A DNA stretch of 64,000 nucleotides from Halorarum halophilum (GTDB lineage: Archaea; Halobacteriota; Halobacteria; Halobacteriales; Haloferacaceae): the NCBI RefSeq assembly GCF_013401515.1, contig NZ_CP058529.1, positions 496,001 to 560,000 on the forward strand, read 5' to 3'. The notes under the pieces are model-generated. The model was given only the letters and a program-made list of their open reading frames with translations, had not been told where the DNA came from and made no database searches. Made by a program: the position numbers and the translations under genes. The number at the start of each line of letters is the position of its first letter. Position 1 is the first letter of the stretch. Positions 9,399 to 18,601 of this stretch are shown here, piece by piece.

Positions 9399-10348
9399 GG
9401 GGGGCCGACCGCGGTCAACTCATGCTGGTCGGCGCGCTCGCGCTCGCCGTGCTGTTCGTCTCGTTCGCGTTCCTGCTGAACGCGGCCATCTACACCGAGA
9501 CCATCGCGAGCAGGGGGACGGGCGTGGAGGCCGACACCGTCGTCGGCTACCGAAACGCTGCCGTCGACGCGACCGGCGGGACCATCGACCGCCTCTCTGC
9601 CGGGGAGAATCGGAGCTACGATTCGCTTCACGGGAACCTCACGACCGCCGTGGGCGACTGGGACCGCGGGACCGCAAGACAGTACGCGATCGAGGGCGAC
9701 GCGCCCAGCGTCGAGGTTGTGTCGGTCACGAACGGCACGCGCGTGGTCCAGAACGGGACCCGCAACTTCACCGACGCGGACGGCGCGGCGAACTGGACGC
9801 TCGCCGAGGACGTCCGGACGCGCAACTACACGATGACGGTGGAGGGGAACGATCTGGCACAGAGCAGTCAGTCCGACGTCCTGAACGGAAACACCGACGG
9901 GGCGTTCAACTTCACGTTCGAGAACGCCTCCGGCAACTACTCGATCTACGTGTACGAGTCGGGAGGTGAAGTCGAACTCCGGGCCGAGGACCCCGACGGC
10001 AACGACGTCGGGAGCTGCACGCGCTCGTCCGGACAGGTCGAGGTCGATTTCACGGCGGGAACGGTCGACGGGGCGGACTGTGACGCCCTCGACTTCTACC
10101 GGGCGCTCGAGGGGTCGTACGAACTGAGGTACGCCAACGCGGACCACGTCTCCGGCACGTACGCGACGACCGTCGACGCCGAACACGACGAGCTGGTCGG
10201 GGGACACTACGCGGCGTACGGCGGCGACGGCCCCTTCCGCTCGACGGCGATCTACGCCGTGGATATCGAGGTGGTGCTCCGGAGCGCGTCCGTCTACTAC
10301 CGCAACGAGGGGACGGTCGCACCTGGTGCGCCGAAGGTGCGGCCATGA
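9386..10348 (+). CDS. Pilin-like protein (DUF7261-type)
   Basis: A 320-residue protein with GTG start, overlapping the previous gene. The sequence ADRGQLMLVGALALAVLF near residues 7-24 gives a DRGQL prepilin-type site followed by a hydrophobic helix. The remaining 290 residues are rich in Asn-x-Ser/Thr sites (for example NGT, NFT, NYT), as expected for a glycosylated surface protein. Two cysteines lie near residues 211 and 232. The stop overlaps the next start by ATGA. Role in the pilus is inferred from position and signal type. Confidence 0.7.
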   Translation: MAHLRGADRGQLMLVGALALAVLFVSFAFLLNAAIYTETIASRGTGVEADTVVGYRNAAVDATGGTIDRLSAGENRSYDSLHGNLTTAVGDWDRGTARQYAIEGDAPSVEVVSVTNGTRVVQNGTRNFTDADGAANWTLAEDVRTRNYTMTVEGNDLAQSSQSDVLNGNTDGAFNFTFENASGNYSIYVYESGGEVELRAEDPDGNDVGSCTRSSGQVEVDFTAGTVDGADCDALDFYRALEGSYELRYANADHVSGTYATTVDAEHDELVGGHYAAYGGDGPFRSTAIYAVDIEVVLRSASVYYRNEGTVAPGAPKVRP

Positions 10349-10839
10349 TCGCCAGTGGGGAGGACCGGGCCGTCTCGGTCACGGTCAACTACGTCATCGC
10401 GCTCGCGCTCACCGCGATCCTGATCTCCGGGCTCCTCATCGCGGGCGGGTCGTTGCTCGAGGACCGACGGGAGTCGGTCACCCGGGAGGAGTTCACCGTG
10501 CTCGGGGAGCAACTGGCCGCGGGGGTCGGGGAGGCCGACTCGCTGGCGTCGACCGGCGCCGAGGACCTTCGCGTCGCCGTCCGACTCCCCGACTCGGTCG
10601 GCGGGAGCAGCTACCTCGTCCGGGTCACGGAGACGACCCCACCGGCCGATCAACCCGGCGAGTACGTCCTGACGTTCTCCAGCCCCGCTGCGGAGGTCTC
10701 CTGGAACGTCACGGTCAGGACCGACCGCCCCGTCGAGGAGACGCAGGTACCGGGCGGGAGCATCGTCGTGGTGTTGCAGGAGGACGGCGGGTCCATGGAG
10801 TTCGCGCTCGTCACCGGCGAGGAGGTGGGGCCGAACTGA
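10345..10839 (+). CDS. Pilin-like protein (DUF7266-type)
   Basis: A 164-residue protein. EDRAVSVTVNYVIALALTAIL at the N-terminus has the DRAVS form of the haloarchaeal prepilin cleavage motif and a single hydrophobic helix. A beta-rich outer domain follows. It overlaps the preceding gene by four bases. The next gene starts 61 bp later, so the operon probably continues. The family is small and haloarchaeal; the role as a minor pilin is inferred. Confidence 0.7.
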   Translation: MIASGEDRAVSVTVNYVIALALTAILISGLLIAGGSLLEDRRESVTREEFTVLGEQLAAGVGEADSLASTGAEDLRVAVRLPDSVGGSSYLVRVTETTPPADQPGEYVLTFSSPAAEVSWNVTVRTDRPVEETQVPGGSIVVVLQEDGGSMEFALVTGEEVGPN

Positions 10840-10900
10840 TGGCCGCCTTCGTCGGATTCAGGCGACCCTCGTGTATCGCCGGCTGGTGGAGGGTAGGCTC

Positions 10901-12385
10901 GTGACTGACGTGACGGGGACTCGCGGGCAGTCATCGACCATCGGGTTCGTGCTCCTCATCGTGCTCACGGTGGCGGGCGCGGGTGCGGTCGTCGGCCTCG
11001 GCGGGCAGGCGCTCGAGGACACCCGGAGCGCGAGCACCGTCGACCGGGTCGAGAACGCGATGACCCAGTTCGACTCCCGCGCCTCCATGGTCGCGCTCGG
11101 CGACGCGTCCGGACAGCGAGTCCGGTTCGGCGGGGGTGGCGGAGGGACGTACAGCGTCGACGAGGACGCCGGCTGGATCAGGGTGACCCACCGGAACTAC
11201 ACCGACGGCGACGACTACGAGGTGTACAACGGGAGCCTCGGCGCCGTCCGCTACACAAACGACGACACCACGGTCGCCTACCAGGGCGGGGGAGTCTGGC
11301 GGTCCGACGGCGACGGGTCCGTGATGGTCTCGCCGCCGGAGGTGACGTACCGCCGGGCGACGCTGACGCTCCCGGTGATCCGGACGATGGGCGACGGCGG
11401 CGCCGGCGGATCGCCGACCGCGTATGTGAGGAGCGAGGGTCCGACAGAGTCCCGCTACCCCAACGGCAACGAATCGTTGTCGTATCCGGGCGGCCGATCC
11501 CACCTCAACCCGGTGCGAAACGGTACGGTGACGCTCACCGTCCACAGCGAGTTCTACGAGGCGTGGGGTCGCTACTTCGACACCCGGACCGAGGGGAACG
11601 TCACGGTGTTCCACGGGAACCGGACGGCCATGGTCGAACTCAAGACCGGAGGGGCCGTCGGCGACTTCCGCCTCTCCTCGCGCGGGAGCACCATCGACGC
11701 TCGCGGGATCGCGGAGGGTCACTCGATAGAGGATCTGTCCATCACACTCGGCGCGAGCGACAACGGAAACGACTTCAACAACATGCGGTTCTCCATCCAC
11801 GCCAGGGAGGACGGACGGGAGTTCGAGCTGTTGATCCACACGGACGAGAAACCGCGCTGTTCCGACGGCGGGTCGCTGGAGAACTCGCCCAAGCTCAGCT
11901 ACGACGTCCTCTTCGAGAACGAGTCCACGAGCGGCTACCACGTCTGGGGTAACGACTCCGTCGACGCCACCAGCGGCCCGATCCGCTACCAGTGCGTCGG
12001 CGACGAGCCCGAACTCGTCCTCGACTTCACCGGTGACACCGATCTAGAGTACGGCGTCTCCTCTATCTCGGCGGGGGACCGCGAGGGCGAGTTCGAGGGT
12101 AGCGTGCTGGGCGATGTCACGTTCGGCCACGACGGGGAGGATGGAGAGGAGACCACCTTCTCGACCTCCGGCGAGACCGACAGTCGACACCTCGTCCGGC
12201 ACTACATGGCGGAGATGGGCCAGGACGTCGAGTTGACGGTCTACTACGCTACGGGTGGTGGAGGAGGAGGGATGCGGATCGACAGCGATCCCACCGGCAG
12301 GTTCGACTACGACACCGCGGAGGGGCCACAGTATATCACCTACCTCCACATCACCGAGAACTCGATCCGCGTCGAGTTCGAGTGA
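10901..12385 (+). CDS. Large pilin-like surface protein (DUF7289-type)
   Basis: A 494-residue protein. I chose the GTG at 10901 because it places TRGQSSTIGFVLLIVLTV at the N-terminus, a prepilin-like signal (TRGQS plus helix). A GTG 30 bases upstream is the alternative. The long external part holds many N-glycosylation sites, a poly-Gly patch near residue 75, another near 450, and a Cys pair in the middle (CSDG, QCVG). It is the last gene of the operon and converges tail to tail on a paralogue with one base between the stops. It is probably a tip or minor pilin. Confidence 0.72.
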   Translation: MTDVTGTRGQSSTIGFVLLIVLTVAGAGAVVGLGGQALEDTRSASTVDRVENAMTQFDSRASMVALGDASGQRVRFGGGGGGTYSVDEDAGWIRVTHRNYTDGDDYEVYNGSLGAVRYTNDDTTVAYQGGGVWRSDGDGSVMVSPPEVTYRRATLTLPVIRTMGDGGAGGSPTAYVRSEGPTESRYPNGNESLSYPGGRSHLNPVRNGTVTLTVHSEFYEAWGRYFDTRTEGNVTVFHGNRTAMVELKTGGAVGDFRLSSRGSTIDARGIAEGHSIEDLSITLGASDNGNDFNNMRFSIHAREDGREFELLIHTDEKPRCSDGGSLENSPKLSYDVLFENESTSGYHVWGNDSVDATSGPIRYQCVGDEPELVLDFTGDTDLEYGVSSISAGDREGEFEGSVLGDVTFGHDGEDGEETTFSTSGETDSRHLVRHYMAEMGQDVELTVYYATGGGGGGMRIDSDPTGRFDYDTAEGPQYITYLHITENSIRVEFE

Positions 12386-12386
12386 C

Positions 12387-13157
12387 TCACTCGAACGTGA
12401 CGTCGACGTCGAAGACGACCACCGTGAGTCGCTGCACGTCGTTCGCGCTGCACTGGAGGGTCCCCTCGGTCGGAACGGAACACGTCATCCCCTGTTCGGT
12501 GAAGTAGCGTTCCCAGGGGTCCGTGTTCGGGGTGTGCAGTCGGAGAGTCACGCTATCGTAGGTCCCGCGCTCGGCGATGAGAACGTCCGAGAGCGTGCGC
12601 TCGGTGCGCACGAGCACTGTCGCGCTCCCGTCGACCCGCTGGGTCCCGAACACGCTCGTCTGGACGATGGGAATCACCGTCCGGTTCTCGTCGATGACGA
12701 AGTCCGGGTACTCTCGCATCACCATGCCGTCGTCGTTGCCCCGGAGGACGGCCCCGTTGGAGTACCGGACCCGGTCGCCCCCGGCGGCCGTCTCGTAGAC
12801 GAGCGGGGTGATCGTCACGTTCCCAGTGACGAAGTCCTCCGCCGAGTTCGGATCCGTCTCGTCGTAGTCGCCCGTGACGTTCATCGTGATCGGTGCTCCG
12901 GCGCGGATGCCGGCGTCGGCGATTCTGATCTCCGTGGCTCTGCTCTCCACACCCCGACGGGTGAGGTCCTCGACGTTGTGCGCCATCACCTCGAAGGCGC
13001 GCTCGGCGTTGTCGACGCGCTCGCCGTCGCGGGCGTCGGTGAGCCCCTGGAAACCGACGACGTAGACGGCGCCGACCGACGAGACGACGAGCGAGAAGAC
13101 GAGTACGAAGCCGATCGTCTCGCTGACGGCCCTGTCCCCGGAGTTCCCCCGTTGCAC
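12387..13157 (-). CDS. Pilin-like surface protein (DUF7289-type paralogue)
   Basis: A 256-residue protein on the opposite strand. The N-terminus SGDRAVSETIGFVLVFSLVV carries a DRAVS prepilin site and the Glu at +5 position typical of type IV pilins. It shares with the convergent upstream gene the pattern TLPVI(R/Q)T...FG or GxxG, (V/L)TLxxHT/HS, then WxRYF, so the two appear related. Two cysteines are near the C-terminus. It has its own promoter region shared with, but divergent from, nothing: the next gene upstream (cinA-like) is on the same strand 61 bp away. Confidence 0.72.
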   Translation of the reverse strand: MQRGNSGDRAVSETIGFVLVFSLVVSSVGAVYVVGFQGLTDARDGERVDNAERAFEVMAHNVEDLTRRGVESRATEIRIADAGIRAGAPITMNVTGDYDETDPNSAEDFVTGNVTITPLVYETAAGGDRVRYSNGAVLRGNDDGMVMREYPDFVIDENRTVIPIVQTSVFGTQRVDGSATVLVRTERTLSDVLIAERGTYDSVTLRLHTPNTDPWERYFTEQGMTCSVPTEGTLQCSANDVQRLTVVVFDVDVTFE

Positions 13158-13218
13158 GCGGCGGGGTTCGCCGTTCCGCGTGTTAAATCCGCGCTCCCGT
13201 CCATCAGTTCGGATACTC

Positions 13219-13971
13219 TCACCGGTCGTTTGCGTCGGACGCCGGTACCGTCTGGATCCGCTCGCGGAGCCACGCCGTCGCCTCGTCGACGCGTCCGCGG
13301 TCGGTCGCGGTGACCTTCACCCGGTTCGGCTCGCCGCGGGGTGCCGGGTAGCTCCCGACCACGACGTCGAACCGGTCCCGAAGCTCCTCGAGCGTCGTGA
13401 CCAGCGCGCCCTCCGGCGCGTCCGTGTACACCGTCTCCGAGACCGCGTCGCCGCCGAACTCGCAGGACACGCCGGCGAACGTCGCCCGCATCTCGTCGGG
13501 GACGCCCGGGAACACGTAGACGTTCTCCAGCACGCAGCCGGGGGCCAGCCCGGCCGGGTTGTCGAGCATCCGGGCCCCGTCCGGCATCTCCGCCCAGGCC
13601 TCCAGGTCGATGTCGAGGTCGTACTCGTCGACGATGTCGGGGTTCGAGTCCGCGAACGCGCGCGCGGACTCGGTCACGGCCTCCAGCGCGTCGGGGTCGA
13701 CCACGACCTCGCGGTCGAACGCCACCGCGACGGCGTCCATCGTCACGTCGTCGTGCGTACCGCCGAGGCCGCCGGTGACGGCCACGGCGTCGAACTCGGC
13801 CGACCACTCGCGGACGTACGCGGCGATGGTGTCGGTCTCGTCCGGCACGACGAGGATACGGGCGACGCTCGCGCCGCGTTCGGCGAGTTGCCGTGCGAGC
13901 CACGAGGCGTTCGTGTTCTCCGTCTCGCCGGCGAGGAGCTCGTCGCCGACGGTGAGGATGGCGATCTTCAC
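13219..13971 (-). CDS. CinA-like molybdopterin-binding domain protein
   Basis: A 250-residue protein with the MoCF/CinA N-terminal fold. It begins KIAILTVGDELLAGETENTN (residues 2-21) and has the binding loop TGGLGGTHDDVT about residue 68. The C-terminal PncC-type deamidase domain of full CinA is absent, as is usual for archaeal members. Related enzymes hydrolyse ADP-ribose or dinucleotides, but the archaeal substrate is not established. Start is GTG at 13971; longer starts upstream are in unrelated Arg-rich sequence. Confidence 0.85.
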   Translation of the reverse strand: MKIAILTVGDELLAGETENTNASWLARQLAERGASVARILVVPDETDTIAAYVREWSAEFDAVAVTGGLGGTHDDVTMDAVAVAFDREVVVDPDALEAVTESARAFADSNPDIVDEYDLDIDLEAWAEMPDGARMLDNPAGLAPGCVLENVYVFPGVPDEMRATFAGVSCEFGGDAVSETVYTDAPEGALVTTLEELRDRFDVVVGSYPAPRGEPNRVKVTATDRGRVDEATAWLRERIQTVPASDANDR

Positions 13972-14103
13972 TCGTCCGGTGGTGGAGGGTCGGGGCGAAA
14001 AGCGTTCGGGGAGTTCGCGACCACACCATCCGGACCCGAGCGGCAGCCGCGCCCTGCAAGAGACGGGCGCAGTGCTTTGACGTGAGCGGAACCAATCGAA
14101 ACC

Positions 14104-14346
14104 GTGCAAACGCCACACCAACTCCGTTCGGCCGCCGACGAACAGGAGGACGTCACGATCACGCAACGGGAGCACGAGGGGGAGACCGAGGTCATCGTCG
14201 ACTTCGGGCCGGGAGTCGAGGCGTCGATCGACACCGTCGGCGACACGGCCATCGTCGTCGCCGGCGATCACCAACTCGAGTTCGAGGTGCCCGAGGGTGC
14301 GACCGAGGTCACCACGAACGACGGGATGTTGATCATCAGGGGATAG
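14104..14346 (+). CDS. Small conserved haloarchaeal protein (DUF7127-like)
   Basis: An 80-residue acidic protein starting at GTG. Its C-terminal 55 residues alternate as short beta strands (EVIVDFGPGVEASID, TAIVVAGDHQLEFEVPEGA), which looks like a single small beta-sandwich resembling half of an Hsp20/alpha-crystallin domain. I recognise the pattern as a short protein found widely in haloarchaea, with the DUF number from memory. No catalytic residues are evident. It is divergent from the CinA-like gene with 132 bp between them. Confidence 0.65.
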   Translation: MQTPHQLRSAADEQEDVTITQREHEGETEVIVDFGPGVEASIDTVGDTAIVVAGDHQLEFEVPEGATEVTTNDGMLIIRG

Positions 14347-14590
14347 TCGCGTTCGTCGGTTTTCGGGTTCGAACTGATCGACTGGGACCGAGTTCGTTCC
14401 TCAAATTATTCTCGTCTAGTCCCTTCCCCCGCTGTCCCATCCGATCCGTTCGACCTCCGTCTCGACACACCCTCGTCGTCGGACAGTCAACTCTCGGTGC
14501 TGTCGTTATGCACCGGTAGCCGAAGCTCGGAGGGGAGTGGAGGCTATAATGAGACTGAAAAATTAGACGCAAAGGAGTTCTCGCTGCCGG

Positions 14591-15571
14591 TCAGCAGAGG
14601 GGTACGTCGTCCCCGTCGCTCGACTGGCCGTCCTCGACGGTGAGCGTGTAGTTCTCCGTCCCGAGGAGGGCGGCGTTGTCGTCGGCCTCCGCGTAAACGA
14701 GGTAGTACGTCTCGTTCTCGTCGGGGCTCAGAACGAACGTACTACCCGTCGTTCGGTGGCCCGAGCCACCGTCCTCCGGATTCGTGGCGACGTCGGCGGA
14801 GGCGTTCGTCGTCACTGCGAGCATCGAACTGAACGCGCTGCCGGATTCGCCGGTCTCCCGAACGGACACAGTCACGTTCTCGCCACCTTCGACGTCGACC
14901 GCGTAGACGTCGTGGTCGTAACTCGCCGCGGTGGCGTTGACGCTGTCACCGACCGAGAGCGTCGAAGCCACGCTACTGTTCTCGTTCGGGTCGTACCGGT
15001 CGAGGTCCGAGGACCTCACTGACAAGGTGTACGGCGACGAGGCGTTCTCGTCGGTCTCCGCCCACTGGCTCTCCGTCACGCGGACGTAGTAGGTCCGGTT
15101 ACCTTCGGCCACGTCGGCGGCGACGCCGAGTTCCTGCTCGCCGAACGGTCCGTTCCCCGCGACGTACTGCGGACCGTGCATCTGGTCCTCCGTGTACTCG
15201 GCGATCCGTTCGCCGGTCGGTCGGAACAGCTCCACCTTGATACTCTGATCGCTGTCGTTCGTCCTGAGCGCGAGTTCAGCGATCAGCGAATCGCCGGACG
15301 TCGCGTTCACGGCGTACCAGTCGGCGTCCGACCCTGACGAGAGGGTCGCGTTCACACTCTGGGACGTTTCGACCTCCGTCGCGTTCCCCATCACGTCGTT
15401 CGGCTCTCCACCCACGTCGTTCGGCACTCCACCGTCCATCTCCTGTGAGTGGGATGCTTCGCCGGGTTCGGCTGCGGTAACCGAACTCGCCATCAGTGCG
15501 GCAACCAGTACGAGGGCGATTCCAGCGGGAACCATGCTTCGATCGTCCGTGCTGATCAGGCGTCGTACCAC
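14591..15571 (-). CDS. Secreted protein with two PPC-type beta domains
   Basis: A 326-residue exported protein. A signal peptide spans about residues 13-34 (hydrophobic IALVLVAALMASS then AxA). Two bacterial pre-peptidase C-terminal-like domains follow: SDADWYAVNATSGDSL near 80-96 with YYVRVTE later, and YDHDVYAVDVEGGENVTV near 215 with YYLVYAE. PPC domains usually accompany secreted peptidases, but no peptidase domain is present. A GTG start is used here; an ATG at 15535 would give a shorter signal peptide. The protein ends with a Cys. Confidence 0.72.
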   Translation of the reverse strand: MVRRLISTDDRSMVPAGIALVLVAALMASSVTAAEPGEASHSQEMDGGVPNDVGGEPNDVMGNATEVETSQSVNATLSSGSDADWYAVNATSGDSLIAELALRTNDSDQSIKVELFRPTGERIAEYTEDQMHGPQYVAGNGPFGEQELGVAADVAEGNRTYYVRVTESQWAETDENASSPYTLSVRSSDLDRYDPNENSSVASTLSVGDSVNATAASYDHDVYAVDVEGGENVTVSVRETGESGSAFSSMLAVTTNASADVATNPEDGGSGHRTTGSTFVLSPDENETYYLVYAEADDNAALLGTENYTLTVEDGQSSDGDDVPLC

Positions 15572-15718
15572 GAGACGGACACAGTAGCCTACTGAATTAT
15601 AGTTTCTTATGTATTTACGGAATTAAATAAAAACGGATGAACATTTCCCCGCATGTCGGTCCGTATGTTCGAGCGTCGTCGGAAAACACTGGACTTCGCG
15701 AAGGTCGAAGAGGGCAGC

Positions 15719-16255
15719 CTACTTCAGGGCCCCCCGAACGACTTCTTTCCCTTCATCGTCCCGGTGGACCTGAAGGTAGGTCTCCCCGTCCCGGATCAGT
15801 TCGACCACGTCGGCGAACGAGCCGTCGAAGTCGTCGGCGAAGTCGTCCGGCAGGAATTCGCCCCGAGCGTACAGCGAGAAGAACTCGCCGGTGTCCCCGG
15901 TCGGCTCGCCCTTGTGGATGTCGACCACGTGTGGGCCGTTCTCCCCGCTCGACCCCCGGTGGAGGTGGACCCCGGAGACGCCCTCGATGCCGTCCAGTCG
16001 GAGTTGGTACTCGACCCGCTCCTCCTCCTCGACCAGACGGAAGTTCGCGACACCCTCCGCGTCGCACGACGCGGGCTCGTAGTCCGGTGGCACGGCGTTC
16101 TCGGGTAACAGCTCGGCCGTGAAGTCGGTCCGGGAGTCCTCCTCCTGAGCGACTGCCGTCCCGCTGGCGACCGCGCCGAGCGCGAGTCCGCCGATGCCTT
16201 TCAGCGCCGTCCGTCTGGAACGTCCCGTCCAGTTACTGATCGATTCGAGTTCCAT
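15719..16255 (-). CDS. CHRD-domain protein exported by Tat
   Basis: A 178-residue protein. The N-terminus contains GRSRRTALKGIGGLALGAV, a twin-arginine signal, so export is by the Tat pathway folded. The mature part is a CHRD (chordin) domain with the signature VSGVHLHRGSSGENGPHVVDIH near residues 110-131. CHRD proteins are extracellular beta proteins of uncertain function; histidines in the signature could bind metal. The ATG at 16255 places the signal at the very start; a longer frame adds unrelated residues. Confidence 0.8.
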   Translation of the reverse strand: MELESISNWTGRSRRTALKGIGGLALGAVASGTAVAQEEDSRTDFTAELLPENAVPPDYEPASCDAEGVANFRLVEEEERVEYQLRLDGIEGVSGVHLHRGSSGENGPHVVDIHKGEPTGDTGEFFSLYARGEFLPDDFADDFDGSFADVVELIRDGETYLQVHRDDEGKEVVRGALK

Positions 16256-16469
16256 TTGCGGTGTCTGGATACCGCCCTTCCGTGCAAAGAGGTGATGGCC
16301 GATACTATCTCTCACTGTTAGATCCCTGGAAAGCATCAAAGCCGGTGAAACCTCACGAACAGTCGAGTTCTCGATCGTTCAGAATACCTCCGACCAAAGT
16401 GTTTCGTGACAACTCGCTCGATGGGCCTGCCACAACCGATTTCGGTCAGCGCCCACTGGTACGAATCCC

Positions 16470-16766
16470 ATGGTCGAACTCTCGATTCTCGTGTTCAAAG
16501 GCGCGAAACTCGGGTACGACAGGTACGGTCTCAAGGGCGCTGTCGCCGGTGGCATCGTCGCCGGCGGGTCGATACTGCTCGTTCGTGAGGCGGTTTCGCG
16601 GTTCACCGAAGTCGACGACGACCGCATCGACGAGATGGCCGAACGAATACAGGACGACGAGGAACTGGCGGACATCGTAGGTGAGGAGTTCGCCGACGAC
16701 ATCGATCTGACGATAGGGAAGGTGGAGGACGTAATCGACGAGTTCGTCGGCGACGACCGGCCCTGA
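16470..16766 (+). CDS. Small hypothetical protein, one hydrophobic segment
   Basis: A 98-residue protein not assigned to a named family. Residues 18-40 form a Gly/Ala-rich hydrophobic stretch (LKGAVAGGIVAGGSILLV) and the remainder is highly acidic and helical (DDDRIDEMAERIQDDEELADI). Codon usage and acidity match the host. No conserved motif was found. It stands alone between the CHRD gene and a lipoprotein gene. Confidence 0.55.
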   Translation: MVELSILVFKGAKLGYDRYGLKGAVAGGIVAGGSILLVREAVSRFTEVDDDRIDEMAERIQDDEELADIVGEEFADDIDLTIGKVEDVIDEFVGDDRP

Positions 16767-17143
16767 CACGGTCTTCGGGAAAACCGACCATACAGGCTCG
16801 TTCAGTACGGTGCATTTCGGAGTCGTGGGCATGTGCCCTAACACGACACCGAATTCCGAGAGGAGGACCACCTGGTTTCTCGGTGTTGCACCGGGTGGGT
16901 GTCCGTTGGTCTTCCCACGTTTCCGGCAGGCAGTGCAGTACGGTGAATGTCCGGGCTCCTCACAAGGGGGTCACGGAGGCTATCGATCGTCGGTGCGGCC
17001 TCTGCCACTCCTTTTGTCAGGAAAAGAGTGACCACGAACAGATCAGGATGATGACCGCATATCAGCCGCCTGTTTTCCACAGAACACATGAAAAATTCTA
17101 TGTGGGTTTCTTCGAATAGTGGAACATACCAAGGAGGACTGGC
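16767..17143. other. Intergenic stretch without a clear gene
   Basis: I found no supported gene in these 377 bp. Short open frames exist on both strands but show no recognisable motif. The last 100 bp become AT-rich and end in aaggaggac, a strong Shine-Dalgarno-like site for the lipoprotein gene that follows. Confidence 0.4.
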
Positions 17144-17635
17144 GTGCTTGCCCTCCTTCTCCTCGTCACTCTCACCGGCTGTCTGGGCGTCGAGTCTGTT
17201 CTCTCGCCCGCGCCCGACGTCACCGTCGAAAATCGAGCGAACGTCTCGTTCGAGGTAACGGCGACCACAGTTCACACGGACGGACCTGTCGGGGAAACTC
17301 GACTCGAATTGACCCATCAGAACGGCAGCAAGGAGGAACTCGCATTTCGCGAGTACGCTGTCGGGAACGACTTCGCTGTTCCCCCGAACGTCACAGGGAT
17401 CGAGGTTATCGAATCTTCCTCAACGTCATGGGTGACCGAACTCGACCCTGGTGAAACCACTTCGACCGAACTCGGAGACTGGCAGTCGAACGACCTCGTC
17501 CTCGTGACATGGACTCGACTCGACACGGGTACGGTTACGAAGGTCACTACGATCCCCTGCCGGACTTCAGGAGTAGAGTATCACGGACACGTCTCTTCCG
17601 CTCGCGGGTCCGGCGGCGCATTTACTGGCTGCTAA
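17144..17635 (+). CDS. Putative lipoprotein of unknown function
   Basis: A 163-residue protein starting at GTG, with the ribosome-binding site ggagg six bases upstream supporting this start. The N-terminus LALLLLVTLTGCLGVE carries a lipobox LTGC, so it is probably lipid-anchored after Cys 13. The mature part is beta-rich with Thr/Ser and ends GGAFTGC. It resembles short haloarchaeal lipoproteins that share only the signal. It borders a decayed region downstream. Confidence 0.6.
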   Translation: MLALLLLVTLTGCLGVESVLSPAPDVTVENRANVSFEVTATTVHTDGPVGETRLELTHQNGSKEELAFREYAVGNDFAVPPNVTGIEVIESSSTSWVTELDPGETTSTELGDWQSNDLVLVTWTRLDTGTVTKVTTIPCRTSGVEYHGHVSSARGSGGAFTGC

Positions 17636-18375
17636 CCGTGTAGACGTGATGGACCGTGATTTGATCCGGGCGGTTTCTGATTTCTAGTGGACGACCAGTA
17701 GGTATCGAAAAAGCCCAAAACGGTTGACGATTAGGCATTCGCCTTATTCCCGGGTAAGCCATTTCTCGAACAGAGATGGGAGAATCCGCCGTCGAAGGGC
17801 GGACGCGGAACGCCAGAACCACATGAGTAACCAAAAATCGGCCTACCAGAAACGGACTGAGAACCCCCTTGATATCCACAAGCGGGGTAGTGTTGAGAGG
17901 GGATCGTACGTTCAGGACCTCGTCGACACGTCGATAGAGGCGACGGAAACCATTCTTCAGAAGGTTGAGCGTGACACCCATGAGCGTACTTCCCGGCGAG
18001 CCACGGTAGAACGTCAGACCGGATGTGAACTCTTCTGACTGATCTCACCAGATCGATTTGCGCGTCCTCACACTGCTGACGACCCCGACGAAGATTCTGC
18101 CGGACTTGGTGACTGAATCATCTACTGTAGAAGATCGCCGGACGGGGGCTACCGAGGGTGATGACGGAAGGGAGCTACGGGAGATACTAATGCCCGGAAA
18201 TACCGCCGTGAGCGGTGCAATGTCGGGTGAGCCTTCAAAATACATCGGCACCCGCTATCGATCGTAGCGACCGCCGCAAATGATGGACTCGCCGGGGCTT
18301 CGTCCATACGGATGCCTGCCGAAACTCGGGTAGAAGCGTCGTCCATCTGTCGTGGAGTGGAGTTTGTCATCGCTG
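17636..18375. other. Degenerate accessory stretch, no intact gene
   Basis: About 740 bp with only short overlapping frames on both strands, none with a recognisable domain. Composition is less GC-rich than the flanks. The next 1.5 kb holds recognisable remnants, so this is probably the same decayed insertion. I do not assign a function. Confidence 0.45.
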
Positions 18376-18597
18376 TCACGCCTCCTCCATGAACTCTCGT
18401 CGAATCTGCATCTTCTCGCGCTCGGTGCGTTCGTCGTAGTGCTGGTCGAGCACCTCCTTCGAGACGTCCGTATGCGCCTAGCTTCCCCAGCCGGCGATTG
18501 ACCTCTTCGCGACTGTGATCGAAGTTCATGGGCGACGATTGTGGGGGTGAGGATGAGTTTAGACGAGTGAAACAGCTCAATAATCGAATCGTCCATG
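18376..18597 (-). pseudogene. Winged-helix regulator fragment joined to tyrosine-integrase C-terminus
   Basis: Read on the minus strand, an ATG at 18597 opens MDDSIIELF..KLILTPTIVA, the usual start of a haloarchaeal winged-helix (PhiH1-repressor-like) protein. A one-base shift near 18531 then continues as NFDHSREEVNRRLGKLG, the rest of the recognition region. About 50 bases later a third frame reads TDVSKEVLDQHYDERTEREK and ends REFMEEA-stop at 18376, a typical C-terminus of haloarchaeal XerC/D-like integrases. The pieces cannot make one protein. This is a scar of an integrative element. Confidence 0.7.
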
Positions 18598-18601
18598 GGT
18601 G

